NCBI GenBank assembly: GCA_022495005.1
Contig: JAGYXB010001017.1
Coordinates: 1-64,000 of the forward strand
Length of the DNA stretch: 64,000 bases
From: Rhyacophila brunnea
Lineage: Eukaryota > Arthropoda > Insecta > Trichoptera > Rhyacophilidae
Direction of reading: 5' to 3'
Part shown: positions 24,871-37,200 of the stretch, one piece after another
How the letters are laid out: each line of letters begins with the position of its first letter
Numbering within the stretch: the stretch's first letter is position 1
The notes under the pieces: generated by a model
Database searches by the model: none
Told to the model about the DNA's origin: nothing
The model's input: the letters and a program-made list of their open reading frames with translations, nothing else
Translations under genes and position numbers: made by a program

Positions 24871-25249
24871 TGTATCTCAAGATCTTACTGTAGTAACAGA
24901 GTTACAACAGTATTTTTTTGAAAAATATTGTTTTAGTTTTTTAGATAGCTTCTTGTAAAATACTGTCGTAACTTAGTTACAACACTATTTTATTATCGAT
25001 TTAACAGTTTTCGGAAAGTAATGTACTGTATTAAATGCTTTCTCTCTGACAATATTTGAGTTTGAGATATGACAATATTTTATTAAAATAGCAAAAAAAA
25101 TACGAATCCAACCACATCCATAACTCGAAAACGCCGATTTCAGACTTACGACAGTATTTTACTGGGGGTGCGATATTATCTATGAAATTAATTAAGCTGG
25201 CAATTTTAACCCGGTTGCACGGCCGTCAAATTTGACGAAGGATGTAAAC

Positions 25250-28200
25250 ATGTCGATTTTACTAGTTATCCTGTTTTCTTTTGCCATTTTCCGAGAGAGT
25301 CATGCCTTACCAGAGCAAGGAAAATGGGATAAAATTATGACCGAAGTGAGATACTACCCAATATTAGAATCCACCTGAGAATATTTTGCTTTTATTTCAT
25401 ACTAAAGTGACAACCTAATGAATGACATTCTTCTTTCAGAAAAATAATGTTATCAGTATTCCGAAGTCACTGTACAAAGACTCACAATTGTTTATACAAG
25501 GTACGTTATAAACGAATACTCATTTTTAGCATATCCTAATTGCATACCTTATTTTTAGTATTTTTTATTTGTATTAATATTGCATGGTGACTGTGTCATA
25601 GAAATTCTTATACCCGCTTAAATATAGGTATGTGCTAATTCAAATGCGTCATATAGTACATTATAACTTCTAAATCAGTATGTGCAAAACATACCTCATA
25701 AATAAGTACCCATTATCGGAGAAGCATATAGTGGACTGTTTCCCAATTGGGATTTGCGAGGTAACATTAGGACTTCCAATACTGGGGTCTTGAGTGAATC
25801 ATGCTAAGTACCCACGCACGTTCTTGCTCGATGGTTTTACGCTTATTCGAACATGTCTCAACGTGTGTACTATCTCGCTCGATGCTTTTTTGTTCGATAT
25901 CGAGCAAACGACTCGATGTGAAAAAGATTCAAGGGCTGTAATTCTTGTTCTATGTTCGACAGAAATTCGTTCGAGCATGTTTCAACGTGTAGACAATGCT
26001 TCGTACATGTTCTTTTATAAAATTCACATGCCTGTAAATTGCCCTCTGTTGTAACCGTGGTTTCACCCAGATTCTTCTACGTTTTCGTTTTTTAAACTTC
26101 TATAAATAAATATAACATGTGACACCCGCTAAACACAGCAATAACTCGTCGTCCATGGCTCGAGACGCTTTGACTGTCTTGTGTCGAGCTGCTCCAGCGT
26201 GTGGGCGCAATGACGAGCATGCTTCCAAATCAACATGTTCGATCGAGCAAGAATGTACTTGTGTAGCTGTATTACTATTCACAGGTGGCCGCGCAGCTTA
26301 AGCGTCGGACTATCACGCCGTGGGTCTCAGGTTCGAATCCTGGGCCTGGCAAGTACACATATTGTTTTTCAATTTGTGTGTGAGTCAGGGTATGGACCTA
26401 ATAGGTTGAGTAAGTGGCTGACATCAATTTCTCGTAAAAAACAAGATCCGTTAATAGAAACCTCTACTCTCTGGAGGCCCATATGATCCTATTAAGATCG
26501 GACATGGTCGAAAAAAAAAATTCACCTTATACCTGCCAAATAATTAAATCAATTTTATTAATAAATATATTATCATAATGTTGTTTTAATTTCAGTGACA
26601 TGCGAACAACACCAGCTAGATGTGAATATCTCAATTCAATGGTTTCTAACTCAGATACAATGCTGGGAATATTTGTACCCTCAAAATGTAAGTCCAAAAT
26701 ATGATTTTCTAATAGTTGCAACGTTTTTTATGCTTAGGTATTAGGTACCTAAAAAAATATTTATAATACATAGTGGGTGCATTTTTTTATTTTAACTAAG
26801 CGCTTTCTGTTTTTTAAAATGATTTCTTTCCCCAAAAAAAAAACAATCACAATACGATCAGAATTTCTGCCAACAGTTGCCAAAAATTCTGTCTAGAATG
26901 GAAGTTAAATGATTTTTTTTTAGTTTTATCAGTTCAATCACTTTTTCACAATTCCGTCTAAAACCTATCTTAGGACATTTTTTTTTCTAATTATGCCAGG
27001 TGATACATTTTCTTCTAACCTGCCTGTATTTTGAAAAAAGTTGGGTTGATATACTTTAAAATTCTGGATATCGTCGCTGTATTTTAAATACCTTCTAAGT
27101 ATGTAGTTTAAGCAGTGGCGGCTCGTGGATATTATATCTGGGGGTGCTGCGGTTGATTAAAAATAAATGTTTATTTGGATTATATTTTACTATTAACACC
27201 AAAATTATTAAAATTAAACATTAAATCTGTTTTTATTTCATACATAATTTTGAAAAACATTTTCTGAGAAAATTTATTATAACCAATAGAAAAAATCTTT
27301 TTGAAAAAAGTGAAATCGAACCCTGCATCTCCTGGGTTTACGTCCCGTCCGTTGCATTTACCTCTATGCTATAAGGCGACGTACTAATTGCGACAAATTT
27401 TAACTATTGGCCTTTTTAATACCTACTCATCAGCGTTCTTCTAAATCAAGCTACTTTGGCAATCGGTTTTTGTTTTATTAAATCAAAGTAGATACCTATT
27501 ACTTTAATTACTAACCGACGTCGTGGATTTCTCCAATATTTTTTATGATGTAACTTACTTGAACTTGCTAATAATTTATAATTAACTATTTCTTTTATTC
27601 AACGAATAATTCACAAGATTTAAGAATGTAGGGGAGAGCAGGTAGAATTCGTACACTTTTTACTCTAAGCCATATAAAAAAAAAATTGTAAGCTATTTTA
27701 AAATAACTTCAATGCTGCTATATACCCGCCATATTTGGCTTTAACCGCCCGACCTCTTTGAACGTACGCGATACGCGCTCTGTGACGTAGCCCTGGCGCG
27801 CTAACCCGTATCACGTTCGCGCTTTAGAAAAAAATATATCTCGATGTCTACAAAACGAACGTGATACGCTTATGGGTTTATACATACATACAATTCACAT
27901 ACTCAGTTAATTCTTCAAGGTTAGTCGACGCGCGCGGTCGTTTGGAGACATTTCGTAAGGTTCATTCAACTTAGTACTACGAGTCAGGGGCGCGGTACAT
28001 GCGTTTTAGTGCGTAATTATTTTGAAGCGCGTTTTTTGTTTCCTGTACAGTTTTATTTGTTTTTTGTATGAATAATGACATTTATTTTTATGTGAATACT
28101 ATACTTACTTTTTGTGTGTGTATATTGATATTTATTTTTTATTGGTGACTTTGAACCCATTTATTTTACCAGTGAACTTTTTTAGTCAGTAAAACATGTC

Positions 28201-31200
28201 TAGTGAGAGTGAATATGAGAATATTAGCACCTCCGGGAGTGATACCACAATAGATGACAACTCTTCGTCTTCGCAAGACGATGTAAGCGATGTCGAAGAA
28301 GACATTCCTACAAGTTCTCAGGAGTGGGTTGACATAAATCCGGAAAACGACATTTCGCAGCAGCCGTTTCAATTTACGGAAAAATCTGGCGTTCCCGAAT
28401 TTATGAACAACTATAAGGAGGAATTCGAATTCTTCAATTTCTTCTTTGATGAAAATCTTTTGAAGTTGATCGTGGAGCAAACTAACATATTTGCTGAGCA
28501 ATTTATCAGTACAACACCACATTCATCCAGCAGCCTCATAAGTTTATGGCATCCGACTACAGAAAATGAAATGAGAATCTTTTTTGTCATAATTTTAGTC
28601 CAAAGCATAGTAAAGAAACCAGAAGAAAAAATGTATTGGTCTAAAAATCCTGTATTTCTTACGCCATTTTTTGCTCGAACACTGTCATATAGGAGATTTA
28701 TACTGATAAAAAAGTTTCTTCACTTTAGTAATAATTCCGAATATGATGAATCTTCACACCCCAATCCCAAACTAAATAAAATTTGGCCTGTCTATCAATA
28801 TCTTCAAACAAAATTCCAGGAAGGTTACATACCAGAAAAAAATGTAGCAATTGACGAGAGCCTTATGCTGTACAAGGGGAAACTAGGGTGGATACAATAC
28901 ATACCCCTCAAAAGATCCAGATTTGGTATAAAAACATATATGCTGTGCGAATCGTCGTCTGGATACATATGGTCCACAATAATCTACACTGGAAAAAATA
29001 CTCTCTTTGATCAACAATATCGAAACCTCCCTGTTACATCCCAAGTAGTTATGAGCCTAATGAAACCATTGCTGAACAAGGGCTACTGTCTTACCACGGA
29101 CAATTTTTATACATCGCCGGAATTAGCCGAGATACTCACTTCAAATAAAACTGACACATACGGGACTCTAAGATTTAGGCGTAAAGGTGTACCAAAAAAT
29201 ATTTCATTTCCAAAGAAGGTAACTAGAGGGTATACTAAAGCCTACAGAAAAGGAAAGTTGATGGTGATGAGATGGAGGGACAAAAAGGATGTATTTTTCC
29301 TTTCCACTATCCATAGTTGCACCATGATAGATGTAGGCCAGGGTAAACAACGTCCTACTGTGGCAAATGACTACAATTTTACTATGGGAGGCGTTGACCG
29401 CGTTGATCAACATTTGGCAATCTGCCCTGTTACGCGGAAACAGGGTAAGAAATATTACAAAAAAATGTTTTTCCATTTGCTCGAACAAGCTTTGTGGAAC
29501 GCATTTGTTTTATATAAAAAGAACGGGGGAAAAGGAAGTAATTCGAAATTTAGGGTGAAAGTAATTCATCAATACTTAGAAAAATATCACTCGCCAGAAT
29601 TTTCAGCGAAAGGAGGAAGACCATCCACAACTCCAAACCCATTACGTCTTACTGAGAGACATTTTATTGATACAATCCCGCCAACGCAAAGTAAAGCAAA
29701 TGCAACGAAACGCTGTGTTGTTTGCTGTTCCAAAACGGATGATAAAGGGAAAAAAGTGAGGAGAGAAACGAGATATTATTGCCCCGACTGTAATGTGGGC
29801 CTGTGTATCCCATGCTTCAAGATATATCACACTAAGAAAATTTTTTAAAATATTCTATACTGTATCATCAGCCGGGTCAATCCACTGCATCATGAAGGCC
29901 TCCCCAAGCTTCTTCCAACTCTCTCGGTCCTGTGTCGTTATCAATCAAACATGAAATACTGAAATAAAATCCCACCCAAAGCAAAGAACCACCCACCAAA
30001 ATAAGAAATAAACCCAAAAAAAAAAATCGCTGCCACGTATTTCCGCCGAATTTTATCAGTTCGTCAATCCAGCGGGTTTTAGGGCGATCCTATGGCCATT
30101 TCGTGCCCTTTGGGTACCACTGGATGACGGCATTTGTCCAGCGCCCGTCCTTTCGGCGAGCAATGTGCCACGCCCATCTCCATTTCAACTGTTTGGAAAC
30201 GTCTATTATATCGCGTACTCCTGTCTGCTTCCTAACCCAGGTGAGGTTCTTTTCTCTATATATATATTTCTATAAACCCTTATACGTATAATTTTTACAA
30301 AAGTAATATATTATTTTCAAAATATTTTTATTACTACACTACAAGTTTCCAACCCCTGATGTAACACACTAAGGAAAAATAAAATATATGCTTGATATAT
30401 TTCTGTAATCCCTTTTATGTATAATTTTTACACAAATAAAATAATATTTTCAAAATATTTTTACTGCTACACCACTAGTTTGCAACCCCTGATAAAATGA
30501 ATCTAATCTAATCTATTGTAAATGCATCTATTTCAACAAAATATTGTCAGATATGGATGAGGACTAATATTGTTTTCGTATTACAAAGGTAAAAAAAGGT
30601 GACTTTTTTTTACCCATTTCTTGGAAAATAACTAAGAGGTAGGGCGGTTAATAATAGTGAAGTGTAGTTTAGATACTAACCAGCATGGCGAAGCTACCGT
30701 AATTTTTTCTGAAAAATGGAAAACGTACGAAACTACCCCACACATGGGGTAGCTTCGTACATAGTGTGGGGCATATTCGTACATAATGGGGAACCTTCGT
30801 ACAGTCAAAGAAAATGCTATTTATTCAATGTAATATAATCATGTATTGAGATCAAAGTTAACACATAATCAGCCTTCATGTAGTAATAATTAACAGTTAT
30901 TGTTTTTAAAGTGCTTATAACTACATAGTCATAAAAACATAACACTTTTATTTATTTTTTTGTTAATAAAGGAACGAATAAATCAACATTATAAAATTTA
31001 CCATTAGAGTAATAGGTCTTAATCTTATGTAAGTATTTAATAGTTGTACTGTCCAACATTATACATAGATAGGTCTTCTTTGAAGCTAAATATGTGGGCT
31101 GTTCTTGCTGTAAAAGCAAATTTTGATAGCGGCAATATACATACCACATCTGATATGTAAACTGTTCCTTCATCTTTGGTAGTGGGAAGACAAATTTCCA

Positions 31201-34200
31201 GGTATGAAACTTCTTCCTCAAAAATGAAACTTTGTATTCAATGGGACTATATTTTTAAGCACCTGCCCAACATAATATAAAACGGTTTTTTTTTCTCGAA
31301 CTTTACTATCACAAAGCTTTCTTCTAACGTAACGTAACTGGAGTTTCATTCTCAGTATCCGATCTTCAGACGTCTCTTGACGGGAGAACAAAAACGTTCT
31401 CTTACACTCATATTAGCCTCATCCTCACAATCAGTCTCATCCTCACAATCAGTTTCATCCTGACTATCAGTCTTTACAGTTTTATTTTGCCTCTTTGGTT
31501 TAGTTGTCCCAGAAGTTTTCTTGTCTCTTTGTTTTGGTTCTTGTATCTCCTTAGCCCTTTTTTCCTCTCTTGCTCTTGCTTCTTCAACTTTTTTGCCTTT
31601 TCTATTTCTTTTAGTCTATTTTTTCAAGGGTATCTGTATATATTCTCGATTTTCCTGGCAGTTTTCCTTCCTTTGACTTTTTTAACGTATTTCTGTCCAC
31701 TCTGGAATAGGGCCGGATAATTTCTGGAGTTATTAATCCTACAGTTGATGAAGATACAGACGCAGTTGTAGGTGATAGCAAGGAGGGTGATACTGGCGCT
31801 GAGCTCCGTGGAAGATCTTGTTGAGTAATCTCTGTTTCTGCAGGTGGAGTTTCTGGCACATTGGTATCTTGGCCCTCTGTATAAGTTGATTGTCCACCTT
31901 GCGTGGATTCTAACTGCTGCATCTTCATTGCATCTTCGTCAACCTCTCCTGTTCTTGTCCCTTTTTTCACATATATTCGCGGCATGGTTCTGTAACAATA
32001 ATATTTTTGGTAAACAATCTTTCTACTGCCACGCAGTTAGGAATGGGGTGCATTCGTACAGTACGAATCTACCCCACTAATAACTGCACGAAGGTACCCC
32101 AAACAGAGAAATAAACAAATTAATTGAAAATGAAAATAACCGTTATAGTTAGCCTAAAATGACTATTTACATATTAAACGAAGTTATCACTTCATAAACT
32201 ATATTAAATCACTTATATCATTTACGCAAAATTTATAACAGCTAAGCGTGTTCAAAAGTGAATACAAAAAATACTTACGTAGAGCGAAAACACATATCGG
32301 CGTGCTCCGTCGAAGCCGTTGACCGCACTGACGCCCTGCCCCGCGGTTACACTATGCGTATGAGCGAGAGTCACGCACACAAACGCGAGCACTTCAATGA
32401 ATTGGATAGTGAAGATATCACCACTGTACGAATGCTCCCTGTTTACGAATCCTACCTGCTCTCCCCTACCATTCTGATTATTGAACATACATAATTTTGA
32501 AAAACACTTTCTGAGAAAATATATTATAACCAAAAGAAAAAATCATTTTTATTTCATTTTAAAATTGATTCTTCTGTCTTTTTTCCTTGAAAGGAGGTCT
32601 ATTACATTTTAGTTGCTCTCAACAGCTGTCGCGCTCAGAGCCGCTATACCCGACAACGTTTGCAACACGAAAAAATACTGTCAAAGTGGCAGTACCAGAC
32701 TAGCTCCAAGCTGCGAGCCCTGCTCCCCGCGCCCCTCCTTTGCCCATCGAGCATATTCCAGAGAAAATGGTACTGCGTAAAATCACGCGATGCGTCACTT
32801 TTCTGATATTAGTATCGCGGTGTATGACAATTATTGCATGTATCGGTGTGCGGGCGAGCTTGACACCCTTAAATAATATTGATATTTTCATATAATATAC
32901 ATAAATTTATGTATATTATAATATTACATTTTTCTCAATTTGCTTGGGGGTGCTGCAGTTCCGCAGTGCATATGGACGAGCCGCCACTGGGTTTAAGTCG
33001 TATTCTGAGATAATCGAAAAAACTTTAAAAAAATAATCGTAAATGATACATATTATGTTTTAAATTTTTTGTAGATCCTAATCATAAATTAAAATTGGGT
33101 AATCATATTTTTTTTGTAATATACAGCGACCATAATGTGTATCCAGAAGCATTGTCTTTTTATCGGTACGATCCAGAGCCAAACGGGTCAGTGCCTTTTG
33201 ACGTTCTACAATACTTTCAAATGGCAGTATTATTTTCGCGCATACCAAATGTGGTACTCGTGACGTAGATTTGCCCCCCCTGCGATAAATTGTAGAATAT
33301 ATTTTGCAATAGTTAGGATAATGGAGTATCGAACTAGTAATATAAAACGTGGGCGCAATTCCCAGCTGGTTCCCACTACTGATTTTTCAATAAAATTATT
33401 GTGAAAATTAATACCATCAATGAAGGGTATTTGACGGAGAGTGAATTAAGATTTTAATCCATTTAAGTTTTGTAAGGCGGTCCTCGACTTTCAAACGTTC
33501 TACTTTCACATAATTCACTATTTCGTACATTTCTTAAAATTTTGATATTTGTTGATAATGCAGAAACTGTGCGCTTCCATGCAGTCGCTCCTCTCTCCTC
33601 AGCTCCTCGTCACCTTCTCAAATACGTAAAAGGGTGGTATCCAACTATCTCTTGACAAGTTTATAAAAAAAACACCTGATTGCTAATACGCCTCATTAAC
33701 TTTATTATACCCATCGATAAATAAATTTACACCCCTCTACTTTCGAACATTCAACATTCGAACACGTTTTCAGGAACCAATTACGTGCGAAAGGAGAGGG
33801 CCGCCTGTAATCCATTTTTATCATTATTTGATCCGGGTTTCGTATTTCGTTGTGTTGGGCACTATGGATAGAAGACCAACAATATTGAAAATGTGAATTA
33901 TTAAAATAAAAAAATTCTATTATTATTGAGAACAAAACAATTCTGTAATGCTTCTAAATTCAATGGAAAATGTGTTTTAAAAATAAATTACGTCATGCAA
34001 TTGATTATCAGGTACCTACTGATTTCTTTATTTCCATTATTTAATCAGATAAGGCCAGTACTCGTTGAGGACGCAGCTTTTTACGCTATGTAAATAATTT
34101 AACACAGTTCTGTTTATAGATAAAGTCAAAATCCTTGTAGAGTGACAATGTTTAAAATGATTTACGTACATTTTACACCTAAAGTCGATAACTAAATAAT

Positions 34201-37200
34201 TTGTTTTGGTGTGTTTTGATAAATACATTTTATTAATAATAAATTTTTAATTATCTGTTGGTTAAATTACTTTATACAATATAAATGATTGCAACAAAAT
34301 TTGTAATGTAGATTACATACTATGTAGTATATTTTTTTTTCATTACATAAATCATGTTCATCATAAATCCACTGCTAGATGAAGGCATTTCCTAGCTCAT
34401 CATTTGCCCCTTAGCCGGCTCGCACATCTAAACTCGTCTCATATGAACATGTTGCATATGTCAATTTAACGTAGTTGTTATTCACAAATCACACGTTACC
34501 AAATGGAGCTCTCTCCTCGGGAACTGCTGGAAAGCGACATTTTAGTTCACAATATACATCTGGTGTCATTAGCAACAAATTTCACGCTATTCATAATGTA
34601 TAAGTATAATGCATAACAACCGCCTTCCCCGGTGGCAAAATTAAAACAAGTAACACTGACAGGCGTTAAATAAATACGTATAATAAAAATTGTGTAATAG
34701 TTTTGAATAAATCTAAATTGTATTGAATACTGATTATTAATTTCGAGCAATTATCAGTGGTAGGCGGATTTTGAAAAATTGACATCGATAATCAATGAGA
34801 AATTTGTAGATGTTACCATTTCAATAAATAATAAAATAAGTGCTAGGGACTTTGTATATGCGGCACCGTTGGCAACTTATCATTTTTGTTAGACATTACA
34901 TAATTATTTATAGATATAAATTTATATCAGTTGTTATGTGTAAAAAAGATATTAACTACTTACAAAGTATACAATATTAATACAAGAATGTATTTTATAA
35001 TAAAACAACACAATATTTTGTTATCACTGAGAGCAATATTAATTATAACATACAGTAGGCGCTCGGTTATCCAGCACCCATATTTTTTTACCTATGCTGG
35101 ATTGTCGGAAATGCGGATTGTTGGATTTCTATAGGAAATAATAAATAATCTGTCTAGGTCGGGCACCGAACTGCCGAGCGAATGGCTCTCTGCTGTGTAA
35201 TCCAGCAGTTTAATGTGAAACCTGCCGGATTGGTCAACGCCGGATTACCGAGCCCCTACTGTACATGTTTTTTTTGTAAAAACTGCAGTAAAATAATTTA
35301 AGTTAACGCAATCTAATACGTTCTTGGCAGAAGATGAATGTTCTGGCTCAAAAATCTCAGACTGATTTGAGTTTGGCACTCCATCCCTGTTTAGAGCAGA
35401 GACAGACAGACCAAAATCATCGCCAACTTCCGATAATCTATATGGCTTCTATGGGCTATATTAACCCGTACACCGCGCTGGATTTGTAAACATGTCTAAA
35501 AGAATCAAGTCTACGTTGCGATGACCCTTAAACATTTCAGAAATTATTTAAAATCAAATTTTGTCACAGTTAATCAATAAATTATAAAATAATTGGCGCA
35601 CGTTGAAAGAATTAAGTGAACAAAACTTTGAACGTTTACCTTCACATGACAATTGTTTTTTAAATCATATATTACTACCGACCATTGTTTCTAGAATTTT
35701 TTTATCATGTTTGGAGTAGTAATTAAAAATAAACATTATAATATGTAGAAAAATAATTAACAGTACTCTCATTGTAGAGCTGGAGGGTACCTTCATGCAC
35801 ATGTGTGAATGTTTTCCCGTCTGCAGAGATGGTCAATTGCTGGCAGTTATAAGTGAAGTAGTATCCGTCAGATTTTCATTTCATGCAGAATGATAGAATG
35901 ACTTGCATCAAGCCTGGCGATACTCAAGCAGAAACCAGAAGATTCAGCAGGCTTTTGGTGACAATGTCATTAGTATCACACAAATTAAGGAGTGGTACAG
36001 CTGGCCCAAAGATGACTGCACGATGGTGGAAACGATTTATGTTCTGGTTGGCTCTTAAGAAATTAAAATGACGAGGTTATTGATTATGGTCATGAAGGAC
36101 TCATGTCATTCAGACCTTCTTGGCCAATTACTGTTCTTGTACTTGTACCATAAATGTTCTCGAAACTAAAAATGAGGTTGAAACTGACCCGATTTGAGTT
36201 ATGAAAAGACATGTGGAATGTGACAGCCTAACTGTACTCCATTCCTAAAGACGCTTTCCTAAAATGCTGCCAACAATGGTCACTGGCAAAAGTGCGTTCA
36301 ATCCGAGGGAGACTATTTTTAGTGTGTTTTCAGACCTCGATGTGAGTAACATATTTTTCCAGGCAAAAGATCGGACTCTTTTTGAATAGATACTGCAATT
36401 ATGATCCGGATGAAAGGTCAGCGCCTTACGCACTGGATTACGAAGGCCACATGGTTGATCCGCCACCAGGTTGAACCTGGTAAAAAAATTCATTAATTAT
36501 TGACGATTTTTTCTTTTTTGAAACCTAATTAGTGACACTTTGCACATGATGACCACTCTATGTTGAACATACCTCCAGTTATTTTCGACACACACTGGTC
36601 CCCACACACACCCCACACGCAGACTATCTGTGCAACTTCCTGCACATGAGATCTGTGCGGGGATCAGTTTATGTAAGACTGGTGGATTGTTCAATGTTTA
36701 GTGATTATTGTGCGCAGAGGAATCTTCAAAGACGGTGTAATTATTGTTACCAGTGGCGTGCGGTCCATAGATGCTGTAGATTCGTAGCATACCCAGACAT
36801 AATAATTCGGTAAATTACTATAGTATAACCATATTATGTATTTATTGCGCAATTGTGTGGTAAAGTGTAAATATTGAGTATAATGGTTGAGCTGTTCTCG
36901 CTTGGTTTTTCATGTTAAATGTTATAATATCGCAGAACTACCACACACTATACTACTTCATTGACGGCCGCCACAATTCGATTAATTACTACTAACCATA
37001 AGTACCCATATAATAATATTATGTGGTAAATACCTATATGATTCTATAGCATCCTTACATTTAAGTCACTGCACGTCATTGATTGTTACCATTTAATTTT
37101 ATCAGGCATACATGGATGATGGGCCTTTCCCAGAAGTGGGTGTCAGACAAAACCCGTCCAACTCTTCGGTGTTCTTCGTTCAGTCTCCGCTGAAAATCGA

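Larger units (their letters stand above)
14985..25172. mobile_element. Outer TIR transposon carrying a DUF7869-like gene, host of the Harbinger nest
   Basis: Ends are CGCACCCCCAGTAAAATACT (left) and AGTATTTTACTGGGGGTGCG (right), exact inverted repeats, each next to ATAT that may be a 4-bp target duplication or more TIR. The word TTACGACAGTATTTTA recurs inside both ends (near 15190, 24905, 24960, 25150), as expected for subterminal transposase sites. The only coding remains are the minus-strand DUF7869-like gene at 23346-24870. The element's left part (14985-15358) is separated from the rest by the Harbinger insertion. The right end lies 77 bp before the TMEM87 start codon. Confidence 0.7.
27745..30647 (+). 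mobile_element. piggyBac element, apparently intact
   Basis: Left end CCGCCCGACCTC, right end GAGGTAGGGCGG, flanked by TTAA at 27741-27744 and 30648-30651. Length 2903 bp. It contains one full transposase frame without stops. A LINE 3' fragment (29868-30245, minus) lies between the transposase stop and the right end. The intact ends, target duplication and ORF suggest recent insertion and perhaps ability to move. Confidence 0.85.
27631..32466. mobile_element. pogo/Tigger-like element, interrupted by piggyBac
   Basis: TIR GGGGAGAGCAGGTAG and CTACCTGCTCTCCCC flanked by TA on both sides. The word TTCGTAC recurs many times near both ends (27650, 30745-30805, 32055-32095, 32425), as subterminal sites. 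Its coding remains are on the minus strand (30955-31985). Without the piggyBac it would be about 1.9 kb, an internal-deletion derivative. Confidence 0.72.
27113..32989. mobile_element. hAT-like element containing nested pogo and piggyBac elements
   Basis: TIR CAGTGGCGGCTCGT at the left and ACGAGCCGCCACTG at the right. The flanks are AGTTTAAG (27105-27112) and GGTTTAAG (32990-32997), an 8-bp duplication with one mismatch. Its own sequence is only about 515 bp left and 520 bp right of the nested element, with no transposase frame, so it is non-autonomous. A stretch of about 60 bp beginning CATACATAATTTTGAAAAAC occurs in both halves in direct orientation (near 27240 and 32487). Confidence 0.78.

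Noticed and set aside
33075..33268. Open frame (DHNVYPEALSFYRYDPEP) between TMEM87 exons 3 and 4, with an AG just before it
   Set aside because: Its phase does not fit the flanking exons, and joining exon 3 (26687) directly to exon 4 (37106) already gives the cysteine spacing expected for the luminal domain.
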